Shown piece by piece: positions 44,455-54,700 of a stretch of DNA of 64,000 nt. Position numbers and translations under genes: made by a program. Each line of letters begins with the position of its first letter. The first letter of the stretch is position 1. The stretch covers positions 202,162-266,161 of the forward strand of contig NZ_JASBQQ010000006.1 of assembly GCF_029961185.1 (NCBI RefSeq), in the 5' to 3' direction. The notes under the pieces were generated by a model. That model was not told the origin of the DNA and made no database searches. It worked only from the letters and a program-made list of their open reading frames with translations. This stretch comes from Albidovulum aestuarii. GTDB lineage: Bacteria > Pseudomonadota > Alphaproteobacteria > Rhodobacterales > Rhodobacteraceae.

Positions 44455-46328
44455 TGGATCGGAACTTCCTAACTTATTATGAAGCCGAACTTGGACATAT
44501 CCGCGACCTCGCCACCGAATTCGCTGCGATGCATCCCGAAGTGGCGCGCAATCTGTCTGTCGATGTCGCGCCCTGTCCGGACCCCTATGTCGAGCGGCTC
44601 TTGGAAGGTGTCGCTTATCTTGCCGCCCGCACGCGGCTGAAGGTTGATGCGGAAAGCACGCGGTTCGTGCGCAACGTTCTTGATGCGCTTTATCCCGATC
44701 TCGTCGGCCCGGCCCCCGCGATGACGACGGCAGTGCTGCATCCCGGGCCGCAGGTGCAGACGATGATCGATGGCCATACCGTGAAACGCGGCACACGCAT
44801 GGCCTCGGCCTTTCGCGACGGGCTGACGACACGGGCGACCTATACGACCGCGCAGGACGTGACGCTTTGGCCGGTCGCGCTCGATGGTGTTGACTATCTG
44901 CCCGATCGCGGCGCGCTGAAATCTGCCGGAGTGCCGGAGGGCAGCGGTGCCGAGGCCGCGTTGCGCCTGATGCTGAAGCGGGCGGGGCCGGGATCGCTGT
45001 CCGAGCTTGGCCTCGATCGGCTCGACATGTGTTTTGCGGGCAGTGCGCGGGCGGGCGGGATATTCGATGCGGTTTTCGGGGCGAGCACCGGCATTCTTGC
45101 CCGGCCCGCGCGGTCCGGCGCCGTATTCCGCCGCGCGGCGGGCCCCGAAATGGTCGGGATCGGCGATGGCGAGGCGCTTTTGCCGCGCGTCCGCCCTGCC
45201 TTCGAAGGCTACCGGCTGATGCGGGAATATTTCCTGATGCCAGAGCGGTTCTACTATCTTCGCCTTGGCGGGCTGAACCCGGCGATCCGCGATTGCGGGG
45301 ATGACCGGCTGGAGATTCTGCTTCTGCTGGACCGGCAGCGCCCGCATCTTGCCGATGTCACTGCGCGCGATTTCAAGCTTTTCGCGACGCCGCTGGTCAA
45401 CCTTTTCGAAAAGGAATGCAACGTCGTCGAGATCGACGGCCGCACGGCGACACATGTCGTTCATGCCGATCGCACGCGGCCGCGCGACTTTGAAATCTAC
45501 CGGCTGATCCGGGTCGAGGATGCCGATGACGACGGGCCGGACGCCGCCCTGCATCAGCTTTACGCCGCCGATCAGATGCGCGGCTCGGGGCTTGTCTATA
45601 CGACCGAGCGTCGCCCCCGCCGCGCGGGCGAAGATGAAATCCGGCGGGGCCAGACGCGCACCTCCTATACCGGCGATGACCTGTTCATCTCGGTCGCGCG
45701 GCCCGCCGGGGCGCGGGTGTCGCGGGCGGTCAGACGGCTCGACATCCGCGCGCTTTGCACCAACCGCGATCTGCCGATCCTCGACGACAGCCCGAAACTG
45801 ACACTGGAAAGCGGCGATCCCGTCGGTCGCGTTGAACTGCTCGGCGCGATGCGCCGTCCGCGCGGGTCGCTGGTGGCCAGCCTTCCGAAATCCGCCGGAA
45901 AGGGCGAGGCCTCGCTCGACGATCTGGCCTGGCGGCTGATCGCGCAGCTGTCACTTAACCACCTGTCTTTGGGCGAGGAAATCCGCGACGCCGAGCCCCT
46001 GCGTGCCATGCTTGACCTTTATGCCGACCGGGGTGATCCCGAACTGGCGCGCCATGCCCGTTCCATCACCCGCGTGACCTCGCGCCCGCTGATCGAGAGG
46101 CTGGGCATTCCGGGCCCCGTCTGTTTCGGCAAGGGCATGGAGGTCACTCTTCACGTCGATGGATCGGTACTGTCGGGGGCTTCGGCGCTGTTACTGTCGG
46201 CGCTCCTCAATCAGCTTTTTGCCCGCCATGCCGGCATCAATTCCTTCATCCGAACGCGGATGCGGTCCCTGCAAACACAGGAGGAGGTGACATGGCCGAT
46301 GTCGCCGGGCAACCGCGCCCCGATCTGA
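44454..46328 (+). CDS. tssF: T6SS baseplate protein TssF
   Basis: The 624-residue protein begins FLTYYEAELGHIRDLATEFAAMHPEVARNLSV and has the VERLLEGVAYLAARTRLKVDAESTRFVRNVLDALYP and FYYLRLGGLNPAIRD features of TssF/VasA. Its start overlaps the tssE stop by one base. TssF binds TssG and TssK in the baseplate wedge. The last 37 bases overlap tssG. Confidence 0.95.
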   Translation: MDRNFLTYYEAELGHIRDLATEFAAMHPEVARNLSVDVAPCPDPYVERLLEGVAYLAARTRLKVDAESTRFVRNVLDALYPDLVGPAPAMTTAVLHPGPQVQTMIDGHTVKRGTRMASAFRDGLTTRATYTTAQDVTLWPVALDGVDYLPDRGALKSAGVPEGSGAEAALRLMLKRAGPGSLSELGLDRLDMCFAGSARAGGIFDAVFGASTGILARPARSGAVFRRAAGPEMVGIGDGEALLPRVRPAFEGYRLMREYFLMPERFYYLRLGGLNPAIRDCGDDRLEILLLLDRQRPHLADVTARDFKLFATPLVNLFEKECNVVEIDGRTATHVVHADRTRPRDFEIYRLIRVEDADDDGPDAALHQLYAADQMRGSGLVYTTERRPRRAGEDEIRRGQTRTSYTGDDLFISVARPAGARVSRAVRRLDIRALCTNRDLPILDDSPKLTLESGDPVGRVELLGAMRRPRGSLVASLPKSAGKGEASLDDLAWRLIAQLSLNHLSLGEEIRDAEPLRAMLDLYADRGDPELARHARSITRVTSRPLIERLGIPGPVCFGKGMEVTLHVDGSVLSGASALLLSALLNQLFARHAGINSFIRTRMRSLQTQEEVTWPMSPGNRAPI

Positions 46329-47329
46329 CGGGGGCGGCGCCTGAGCCCGAAAGCATGGGATTCTTTGAGCTGCTGCGGCGGCTTGAGGCCGGGAGCCTGC
46401 GCTTTGGCCGTGCCGGCGGGCCGGAGCGGGAACCGGCGCGGCTTGGCCAGCGGGTGCGGCTGTCGGTGGCGACGAGGGACGTGGCGGGGTTTCGCCCCGG
46501 CGATGACAAAAGGCCCGCAAAGGTCGATGTCGAGGTTCTGGGCCTTCTTGGCCCCGAAGGCGCGATGCCGCTGCATCTCAGCCGCTGGGTGCTGACGCGC
46601 CTGTCCGAACGCTGGTTCACCGAGGCGGCAGATACCGCGACCGCTGACACCACCTTCCTCGATTTCTGCAACATGCTGCAGCACCGGATGCTGGCGCTTT
46701 ATTGGCGGGCCTGGGGCGATGCGCGGCCGGAAGTGCAGGTTGAGCATGGCGAGCGGGGGCACGGGCAGGCGATGCAGGCGGCCCTTGCCGGGCTTGGCCT
46801 GCCGGGGATGGCGGGGCGTGACGACGGCCTGAAACTGCGCCATGCGACCGCGCTTGGTCAGGGCGTCCACGGGCCGGAGCGTCTGACCGGGTTTCTCGCG
46901 GATCTGCTCGGGGTCAAGGTGACGCTTGTCGAATTCGTCGGCCACTGGCTGGAAGTACCGGCGCCACTTCAGACCCGGCTTGGTCGGGCCCATGCGGCAC
47001 TTGGCGAAAGCGCCGTCGTCGGGGCGTGCAGTTTCCAGCGGCAGGGGCGGGCGGAGCTTCGGTTAGGGCCGCTGACCCTGCAGCAATACCGGCGGCTACT
47101 GGAGGATGACGGGTTACGCGACCGGCTGGCCCATGCGATCCGCTTCGCGGTCGGGACCGAGATCGACTTCGATCTGCGCCTCGTTCTTGCGAAGGGTGAT
47201 GTGCCCGATCCCTGCCTCGGCACCTGCCAGCTTGGCCGCACGACATGGGTTTCGCCCACCTGCCGCGCTGATGCGGGCGATCTGCGCCTGCCGAATTTTG
47301 CCGATCCGGGTGGGAGGGCAGCGGCATGA
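46292..47329 (+). CDS. tssG: T6SS baseplate protein TssG
   Basis: This 345-residue protein starts at an ATG behind CAGGAGGTGAC inside the end of tssF. TssG features are MGFFELLRRLEAGSLRFGRAGG near the start, GPEGAMPLHLSRWVL and the C-terminal FCNMLQHRMLALYWRAW, VTLVEFVGHWLEVP. It joins TssF and TssK in the wedge. Its stop overlaps the next start by 4 bases. Confidence 0.94.
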   Translation: MADVAGQPRPDLTGAAPEPESMGFFELLRRLEAGSLRFGRAGGPEREPARLGQRVRLSVATRDVAGFRPGDDKRPAKVDVEVLGLLGPEGAMPLHLSRWVLTRLSERWFTEAADTATADTTFLDFCNMLQHRMLALYWRAWGDARPEVQVEHGERGHGQAMQAALAGLGLPGMAGRDDGLKLRHATALGQGVHGPERLTGFLADLLGVKVTLVEFVGHWLEVPAPLQTRLGRAHAALGESAVVGACSFQRQGRAELRLGPLTLQQYRRLLEDDGLRDRLAHAIRFAVGTEIDFDLRLVLAKGDVPDPCLGTCQLGRTTWVSPTCRADAGDLRLPNFADPGGRAAA

Positions 47330-48600
47330 CCCTGCGCCTTGTCATCGAACATTCCGCCCATCCGCAGGCCAGGCCCGAAATGCGCCACCCCGGCGGTGAC
47401 CTGTCGATCGGGCGGGGGGCGGATTGCGACTGGCAGATCGACGACCCGGACATGTTCGTCTCGCGCCGCCACTGCGTCGTGTCGGAGAGTGACGGCAGCT
47501 ATGAAGTGACCGATGCCAGCCGGGGCGGGCTATTCATCGACGGGGCGGATACGCCGCTCGGCCCCGGCAATTCTACTGCTTTGGAGCCGGGGATGCGACT
47601 GAGGCTCGGCGACGTCGTGATCCGGGTCGAACTTGGCGAGGCGAAGGCAGAGACCGCCCGGCCCGCAGCGAAAGTGGCCTCCCGCGCCGACGGGTTCGAC
47701 GCCGACGATTTCTTTGCCCAGCCGGCCGCATCAGCGACGAGAGCACCCCGCCCCGAGACGCTGCCGGAACCGTTCGACAGCGGCCGCCCCGCAAGCGCCG
47801 CTCCCGAGGTCGAGGAGCGAAAGCGTCCGCCAGAGTTCGATGACCCCTTCACGCTCGATCCCGTGCGTCCGGCGGACCGGCCGGTGGAGCCGAAGGCGGA
47901 CGCGGCGGATTTCGGATTTGGCGATTTCTTCGACAAACCCGCCGCGCCGCAGGCGATGCCTGCACCAGCGCAGAAACCCGAACCGGCGGCACCCGCCCCG
48001 CAAGCGGTGGAAGCCGACGGGCTGCACGCCGCTTTCTTCCGGGGCCTTGGCCTCGATCCGACAGAGATGAAGGCGGTCGCGAGTCCCGAGGAGATGGAGG
48101 CGCTGGGCCTGCGCTTCCGGCTGCTTGTCGACGGGCTGATGCACCTAATGCGTGCCCGGGCCAAGGAAAAGGGAAGTGCAAGGGTTGCCCAGACCACGAT
48201 CGGCAGCGCCGACGTAAACCCGCTGAAGTTCCTTGCCACGACCGAGGACGCGCTCGCCGCCCTCATCACGCCGCGCGGGCGCGGCTACCTGCCGCCGGAT
48301 GAGGCCATCACGGGTGCGTTCCGCGACCTGACCGATCACCAGTTGCGCACCTGGGCCGCACTTCAGGCTGCACTTCGCCGCATGGTCGACCGGTTCGACC
48401 CCGAGGAGTTCGAACACGAGGCCGAAGCGGAAGGGCTGATGAAGGCGCTGCTGTCGGGCGGGCGCGGCGCGCAGCTCTGGCAGCTTTACCGCGCCCGCTA
48501 CCGCGAGATCGCCAAAGCCGCCGAGGAACGGTTTCTGGGCGAGGTCGGCGCGGATTTCCGCGACGCATATGAAGGCAAGAGGAGGACCGGAGATGATTGA
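47326..48600 (+). CDS. tagH: T6SS FHA-domain protein (TagH/Fha)
   Basis: The 424-residue protein has an FHA domain in the first 100 residues (DLSIGRGADCDWQIDDPDMFVSRRHCVVSESDGSYEVTDAS), a low-complexity Ala/Pro/Glu linker (110-235) and a C-terminal type VI FHA domain (AAFFRGLGLDPTEM, ALLSGGRGAQLWQLYRARYREIAKAAEERF). FHA domains bind phosphothreonine, and in T6SS the Fha protein is the target of the PpkA kinase. The kinase, phosphatase and TagF genes here make that circuit likely. Confidence 0.93.
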   Translation: MTLRLVIEHSAHPQARPEMRHPGGDLSIGRGADCDWQIDDPDMFVSRRHCVVSESDGSYEVTDASRGGLFIDGADTPLGPGNSTALEPGMRLRLGDVVIRVELGEAKAETARPAAKVASRADGFDADDFFAQPAASATRAPRPETLPEPFDSGRPASAAPEVEERKRPPEFDDPFTLDPVRPADRPVEPKADAADFGFGDFFDKPAAPQAMPAPAQKPEPAAPAPQAVEADGLHAAFFRGLGLDPTEMKAVASPEEMEALGLRFRLLVDGLMHLMRARAKEKGSARVAQTTIGSADVNPLKFLATTEDALAALITPRGRGYLPPDEAITGAFRDLTDHQLRTWAALQAALRRMVDRFDPEEFEHEAEAEGLMKALLSGGRGAQLWQLYRARYREIAKAAEERFLGEVGADFRDAYEGKRRTGDD

Positions 48601-49039
48601 CAGACGCGACTTCCTTTCGGGCGCGGCGGCGCTTGCGCTTGTGGCCTGCACACCCAAGACGGGCTCGGTCACGCTTTCGGCGACCGGTGCGGCGGGGATG
48701 AATCCCGGCCCGGGCGGCGCCGACCGGCCGCTGACCCTGCATATCGTGCAACTGAGGGCGACGGGCGCCTTCGACAGCGCCGATTTCTTCGCGTTGCAGA
48801 ATCCGGCCGGGGCGCTTGGCGGCGATCTGGTGAAGGCCGAGCAGATGGTTCTGACGCCGGGCGCGGGCGCGACAAAGACCATCGCACTCGACCCCTCGAC
48901 CACCGCCATCGGTGTCATCGCGGGCTTCCGTGATCCGGGCGGTAAGGCGTTCCGCGCGAAAGGCCCGGTTTCGCCAACGGCGAATGTCAGTTTCGCCATC
49001 GAGATCGGGTCGGGCGGCATCGCGCTGAGACCGGCCTGA
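48593..49039 (+). CDS. tssJ: T6SS outer-membrane lipoprotein TssJ
   Basis: I chose the ATG at 48593 (148 residues), which follows GAGGAGG and overlaps the tagH stop by 8 bases; the frame opens 24 bases earlier. The N-terminus RRDFLSGAAALALVACT has a twin-arginine motif with a lipobox ending at Cys19, so it may be a Tat-exported lipoprotein. The mature part has the TssJ beta-sandwich (PLTLHIVQLRATGAFDSADFFAL). TssJ anchors TssM to the outer membrane. Confidence 0.92.
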   Translation: MIDRRDFLSGAAALALVACTPKTGSVTLSATGAAGMNPGPGGADRPLTLHIVQLRATGAFDSADFFALQNPAGALGGDLVKAEQMVLTPGAGATKTIALDPSTTAIGVIAGFRDPGGKAFRAKGPVSPTANVSFAIEIGSGGIALRPA

Positions 49040-49060
49040 GCCGGCAGAGAGGGAACGGGA

Positions 49061-50392
49061 ATGACGGAACGCAACAAGGTTGTCTGGTCGGAAGGGCTTT
49101 TCCTCAGGACCCAGCATTTCCAGCAGCAGGACCGCTATGCCGAGGCGCTGATGCGGGCGGGCCTGCGCGCGGGCCATCTGCAGACCTACGGGTTCTCAGC
49201 GCTGGAGCTTGATACGGCCGCGCTCGATGCCGGGCAGATAGCCGTGGCGAAGGCTGAGGGACTTTTCCCCGACGGCTCGCCCTTCGCCATTCCGGGCGAC
49301 ATGGAGCCGCCGCCGGCGCTTGCGGTCAAAGGCGATGCGGCGGGTCTCGTTTCGCTGGCGATCCCCGTGGAAAGCCGGGGCGCGGCCTCGGTCGACCCCG
49401 CCCATGCCGAGCCCACGGGCGCGCGCTATCGCGGCACGATGATTACCGCGCGCGATGCCGTGCGCGGCGGGGCCGAGACCGAAGAGATCGAGGTCGCCCG
49501 CCTTGCCGCGCGGCTGATCGCACCGGGCGATGAGATGGCGGGCTACACTACGCTCGCCCTTGCCCGGGTTGAGGGGCTGAAGGCCGACGGCTCGGTCGCG
49601 CTGAGTGACGGCTACCTGCCGCCCGCGCTGACCATCGGAGCCGCGCCCTGGTATGCCGGGCTTTTGAAGGAACTGGTCACGGGGCTTGAGCGGATCGCCG
49701 AGGCCCATGGCGGGCTGGTGCGCGGCGGCGCCGGACGGTCGGTGGAAAACCTCCTGATCCTCGAACTCGCGAATGCAGCCCAGCCCCGGCTGGCGCATCT
49801 TCTGACCCAAGACCTCTGCCATCCGTCCGATCTTTTCGGTGAGCTTGCCGGGCTTGCGGGCCGCATGGCGACCTACGGCTCATCGTCCCGCCGTCTGACC
49901 GATCTGCCCGCCTATGACCATGCCGCCCCGCAGTCGGCCTTCGCGGCGCTCGCCGATACGCTCCGGTCCATGATCCTGTCGCTCAGGCATGTGGAGCCGA
50001 AATCCCGCGCCCTGCCGGTGGCGAAGCATTCCCAGAACATCTGGAAAGTCCGCATCGACAATCCCGAGCTTTTGAAATCCAGCCGCATCGTGCTGCGCGT
50101 GGGATCGGAGATGTCGGACGAAAGCCTGCGCCGGATCTTTGCAGGTCAGGCCACGGTCGGGGCGGCGGATGAATTCGAGAAGCTCTGGAAATCGCGTCTG
50201 CCGGGGATCGCGCTGAAACCGCTGCATTCGCAGCCGCGCGAGATCCCCTATGACGGCGAACGGCTGTGTCTGGAACTTGACCAGAAATCGGAACACTGGA
50301 CCCAGTTGCTGGAGGCGCCCGGTTTCGTGATCGGCGTGTCCGGCAAGCTGGAACGCGAACCGCAGATCGACTGCTACGCGGTCAGCAGGTAG
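49061..50392 (+). CDS. tssK: T6SS baseplate protein TssK
   Basis: The 443-residue protein begins NKVVWSEGLFLRTQHFQQQDRYAEALMRAGLRAG, the TssK start, and has the PLHSQPREIPYDGERLCLELDQKSEHW signature near the end. TssK connects baseplate to the TssJLM membrane complex. It begins 21 bp after tssJ and is followed 4 bp later by the TssL gene. Confidence 0.96.
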   Translation: MTERNKVVWSEGLFLRTQHFQQQDRYAEALMRAGLRAGHLQTYGFSALELDTAALDAGQIAVAKAEGLFPDGSPFAIPGDMEPPPALAVKGDAAGLVSLAIPVESRGAASVDPAHAEPTGARYRGTMITARDAVRGGAETEEIEVARLAARLIAPGDEMAGYTTLALARVEGLKADGSVALSDGYLPPALTIGAAPWYAGLLKELVTGLERIAEAHGGLVRGGAGRSVENLLILELANAAQPRLAHLLTQDLCHPSDLFGELAGLAGRMATYGSSSRRLTDLPAYDHAAPQSAFAALADTLRSMILSLRHVEPKSRALPVAKHSQNIWKVRIDNPELLKSSRIVLRVGSEMSDESLRRIFAGQATVGAADEFEKLWKSRLPGIALKPLHSQPREIPYDGERLCLELDQKSEHWTQLLEAPGFVIGVSGKLEREPQIDCYAVSR

Positions 50393-50396
50393 GCAG

Positions 50397-51785
50397 ATGG
50401 TGAACAAGGACGATCCCTTTGGCCTGTCGGACGATGCCGGACGCACACGCATCCGCCCGGTCAAGGGCGCGCGGCCCGCGACCGCGCGGCCGGTGACGCC
50501 CGGCACGGGGCGGGTCGGCGACCACAACGCGCCGCCGGTTGCCGCGACACCGGGGCATCGCCGCCGCCACGCGCGGGCGCATCCCAATCCGCTGGTCGCG
50601 GCCTTCGCCGTGCCACTGGAGCTTGCCCCCGAACTGGAACGCGCCGCCGCCCCGCCCGAGGCCGGGACATTGCGGGTCCGCCTGCATGACACTCTGATCG
50701 AGGCCCGCGACGCGGCGGTTGGCGCAGGCGTCCCGCTGGCCCGCGCCGATCAGGCCGCATGGTTCGTGGCGGCGCTTCTCGACGATATCGCGCTCAACAC
50801 GCCCTGGGGCGGGCACAGCGACTGGCCGAGCCAGCCGCTGGTGACAATGCTGTCGGGCGATGTCGATGCAGGCACGCGGTTCTTCGACCGGCTGGAAGAG
50901 CTGATGCGTTACGCCAACCGCGACCCCGAGATGCTGGAACTGGCTTATTACTGCCTCGGCCTAGGATTCCGCGGCAAGTACCGGGTGCAAGGCGGCACGG
51001 GCGAAGCCGCGCTGATGGCACTGCGCACCCAGATCGCGCGGGTGATGCACGACCCCGACCGGGCGCAGGCGGCGCTGTCACCGCATTGGCAGGGCGTCGT
51101 GGCGCCGGACGAAAAGCGCCGGTTCACGGTGCCGCTCTGGACCGTGGCGCTGGCCGCCATCGGCCTGATTACCGCGATGTATATGGGCTTCAGCCTCCAG
51201 CTTTCGTCCCGCGCCGAACAGCTTTACGCGCTGGCCGCCCGCATTCCCCCCGCCGAACGCGCCGCGATCTTCCGCCCGGCGCGCGAAACCCCCGATCCTC
51301 CGCCCGAGATCGTGATCGAGCCGGTGGTGATCGAACTCTTGCCGGAATTTGCCGCCAAGGCCCCGCCCGATCGGCTGGCGGCGCTCAAGGGGCGCGAGGA
51401 TGCGGCGCTGGCGATCCTTGTCGTGCAGGCGTCCGACCCGGAGGTGTTCCGGTCCTCCAAGGCCGATATCAATGATGTCTATGGACCGCTCATCACCTCC
51501 ATCGCTGCGGTGATCGTCGAGAATGACGAGGTGATCGGTCAGGTCACCGTGATCGGCCATACCGACAGTATCCCGGTGCAAAGGTCCAATCCCTTCGTCT
51601 CCAATCAGGGCCTGTCAGAGGCCCGCGCGGCGACCATCGCCCGGCTTCTGGCGGCGAATGGTGTGCCGCCCGGGCGGATCGCATCGGAAGGGCGCGCCGA
51701 TGCCGAACCGATGGCGGATAACGGCACAAAGGAAGGCCGGGCGCAGAACCGCCGGGTCGAAATCCGGATCGAGAAGAGGCTATAG
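50397..51785 (+). CDS. tssL: T6SS membrane protein TssL with C-terminal OmpA domain
   Basis: This 462-residue protein has a Pro/Arg-rich N-terminus, a DotU cytoplasmic domain at about 65-225 (VAALLDDIALNTPWGGHSDWPSQPLVTMLSGDVDAGTRFFDRLEELMRY), a membrane helix near 242-262 and a C-terminal OmpA peptidoglycan-binding domain with VIGHTDSIPVQRSNPFVSNQGLSEARAATIARLLAANGVPPGRI and NRRVEIRI. The OmpA part anchors the system in the cell wall. It is 2 bp from tssM. Confidence 0.95.
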   Translation: MVNKDDPFGLSDDAGRTRIRPVKGARPATARPVTPGTGRVGDHNAPPVAATPGHRRRHARAHPNPLVAAFAVPLELAPELERAAAPPEAGTLRVRLHDTLIEARDAAVGAGVPLARADQAAWFVAALLDDIALNTPWGGHSDWPSQPLVTMLSGDVDAGTRFFDRLEELMRYANRDPEMLELAYYCLGLGFRGKYRVQGGTGEAALMALRTQIARVMHDPDRAQAALSPHWQGVVAPDEKRRFTVPLWTVALAAIGLITAMYMGFSLQLSSRAEQLYALAARIPPAERAAIFRPARETPDPPPEIVIEPVVIELLPEFAAKAPPDRLAALKGREDAALAILVVQASDPEVFRSSKADINDVYGPLITSIAAVIVENDEVIGQVTVIGHTDSIPVQRSNPFVSNQGLSEARAATIARLLAANGVPPGRIASEGRADAEPMADNGTKEGRAQNRRVEIRIEKRL

Positions 51786-51787
51786 GC

Positions 51788-54700
51788 ATGCGGTTTCTGA
51801 AAGCGATCTTCGGGTTCCTCATATCGCGCCGCTTCTGGACCTTTGTCGGCATCGTCCTCCTGTGCGCGCTGATCTGGCTCTTTGGCCCGCTGATCGCGGT
51901 GGGCGAGGCGGTGCCCCTCGCCTCAGACCTGACCCGGATGATCGTGATTGGGGTGATCGTGCTTTTCTGGCTGATCTCGATCCTCATCGGGCTTTTGCGT
52001 GCGGCGCGGCGGAACCGGATGTTCGTGGCCGATCTGGCGGCGCCTGAACCCGTGGCAGAACCGAAACCGGGCGAGGCGAATGTGGCCGAGGTCAATACAC
52101 GCTTCCAGTCGGTTCTGGCCGAGATGAAGCGGTCGAAACTCGGCAGCCGGAAATTTCTGCGCGACATGCCATGGTATCTGATGATCGGCCCGCCCGGGAC
52201 CGGCAAGACCACCGCGCTCAGGCAATCCGGCCTGCATTTCCCCATTGACCTTTCGGACGACATCAAGGGTGTCGGCGGCACCCGCAACTGCGACTGGTTC
52301 TTTACCGATGAGGCGGTTCTGGTCGACACGGCTGGCCGCTATGTCCAGCAGGCGAGCGATCCCGGGGTTGATGCCGCCGAATGGGACGGCTTTCTCGCGA
52401 TGCTGAAGAAACATCGCGGGCGGCGGGCACTGAACGGTGTCATCGTGGCCCTGTCGATGCGGGAACTCCTGGGATCGGCGGAAGAGTTGCAGACCCATGG
52501 CCGCGAGATACGACGGCGTCTGTCCGAACTGCGCGAAAAGCTCGGCCTGCATCTGCCGGTCTATCTGATGGTCACCAAATGCGACCTAGTGCCGGGGTTC
52601 GAGCCCTTCTTTGCCGATCTCTCCACCCGCGACCGCGAACAGGTCTGGGGCGCGACCTTCGGCACCGAGGCGCGGGTCGATGGCGTGGCGGTGGAACGAG
52701 AGGTCAAGGCGCTGATGGCCACGGCCGAGGCGCGGCTTTCCGCCCGCATGGCCGGGGATGCGGCCCTGCCGGAACGGGCCGAGACCTTCCGCTTCCCAGC
52801 GCAGATGGCGGCGGTGGAGGGGCCGCTTAAAAGCCTGATCAATACGGTCTTCGGCGAAAGCCGCTATGAGGAAAGCCCGTGGTTGCGCGGCTTCTATTTT
52901 ACCTCGGCCACGCAGGAAGGGTCACCCATCGACCGGCTGGTGGGGGAACTTTCATCGGCTTTCGGGCTGTCGGCCGAACCGCCGAAGCCCCGCCGGTTCG
53001 GCGAGACCCGGTCATACTTCCTGCGCGATCTCCTGGCCGAGGTGATCTTTTCCGAAGCGGGCCTTGGCCTCTTCGACCGCGCGGCCGAGGAGCGGCGGAA
53101 ATGGCTCTGGCGCGGATCGGTCGCAGGCGCTGCATTGGTAACAAGCGTCGCGGGCCTCGCCTTCCTCTTTTCCTTCCTGCGCTATTCCGGTGCCATCAAC
53201 GACCAAGAACGGCTGATCGCCGACCTTTCCGGGCGTTTGTCGAACGTCGCCGCGCGGCAGGCACCGACCGATCCCCTGGATCTCGACATCGCACTTGATG
53301 CGATCAACGCGGTGGCGACGGCACGGACGGAGGTGCCCGCCTCATTCCTCACCGCCCTTGGCCCCACGGCCGAGGCTGAACTTGCCGAGGCCCAGCGCAT
53401 CGCCTTTGACCGCGCCGCCCGCAACATCGTCGAGCCGCGACTGGTCGCGGTGCTGGAGGCGACAATGTGGCGGCATGTGCGCGACCCGGAGTTCCTGCTC
53501 GGCGCACTCAAGACCTATTTCATGATGACGGGCATGGCGCCCTATGACCGCGATTACGTGGCAAGTTGGTGGCAGGAGGCACTGCCTGAAGCCGCCGCCA
53601 TCGACCTCTTCCCGACGGATGCGGCGCTGGATCACCAGCTTTCCGCCATTGACCGGCTTGCGGGGGAGGAAACCAAGATCGCGCCCGACCCCGACCTGAT
53701 GAACGCGGCCCTGCAAAGCATCTGCACCATTCCCCTGTCGGTGCGTGCCTATGGCGCGCTCAGGCAGGACCCTGCCGTTGCCGCGCTTACCGACTGGATT
53801 CCGGCGGAAAAGGCAGGCCCCAACGCACCGCAGGTTCTGACGCGCCTGTCGCAGCAGACGTTGCGTGTCGGTCTGCCCGGCGCATTTACCTATCGCGGTT
53901 TCCACGATGTGGTGCTGCCGCTCATTCCCGAAGTCGCGGCGCAGGCGGCACTGGACCGGGCGGTCTTTGCCGGTGGCTGCGCCGAAAGCTCGGATGCCTC
54001 TGTGGCGACGCTGGAGGCGGATATCCTGAAGCTTTACAGCGACGATTTCATCGCCCAATGGGACGGGCTGCTGCGTGACCTGCGGCTGGCGCCCATCACC
54101 GATCTGCGCATCGCGACCGCCAATCTGAAGGACCTCGCGAGCGCTGACAGTACGCTGAAGCGGCTGTTGCGCGCGGTGGTGGAGGAAACCGACCTGACCC
54201 GGGTAGAGGAGGACGGGGGCAGTGGCGGCGGGGTGCCGAAAGGGGTGATCAGCAAGGCGGCCTCGAAGCTCGGCAAGGTCGGCAAACTGGCCAAGAAGGG
54301 CGCCAAGCTGGTGGCCTTGGGAAAATCGGGCGGGGCAGAGGTTCTGCCCGGCGCGGTCATCGCGGGCCATTTCGCGCCGTTGAAAGCGGTGATCATTGAA
54401 ACAGATGGTGTGCCGCCGCTGATCGGGGATGCAGAGCTGGCGATCGGTGCGCTTGCGAATGAACTTCAGACCGTCGCGGCGAGCCCCGACCCCGAGGCCG
54501 CCCTTCTGGCGCGGGGCGGGTTGCCCGAACTGACCGGGCAGGTCGCCAATGTCGCGGCTACCCTGCCGGACCCGGTGGATGACTGGATAAGGGGCATCGC
54601 GGGTGAAACCATCGCGGTCACGCGCGAGGCGGTGATTGCCCAGCTCAATGCCCGCTGGCGGGCCGATGTGCTGCCCTTCTGCACCTCGGCCACGGCGGGG

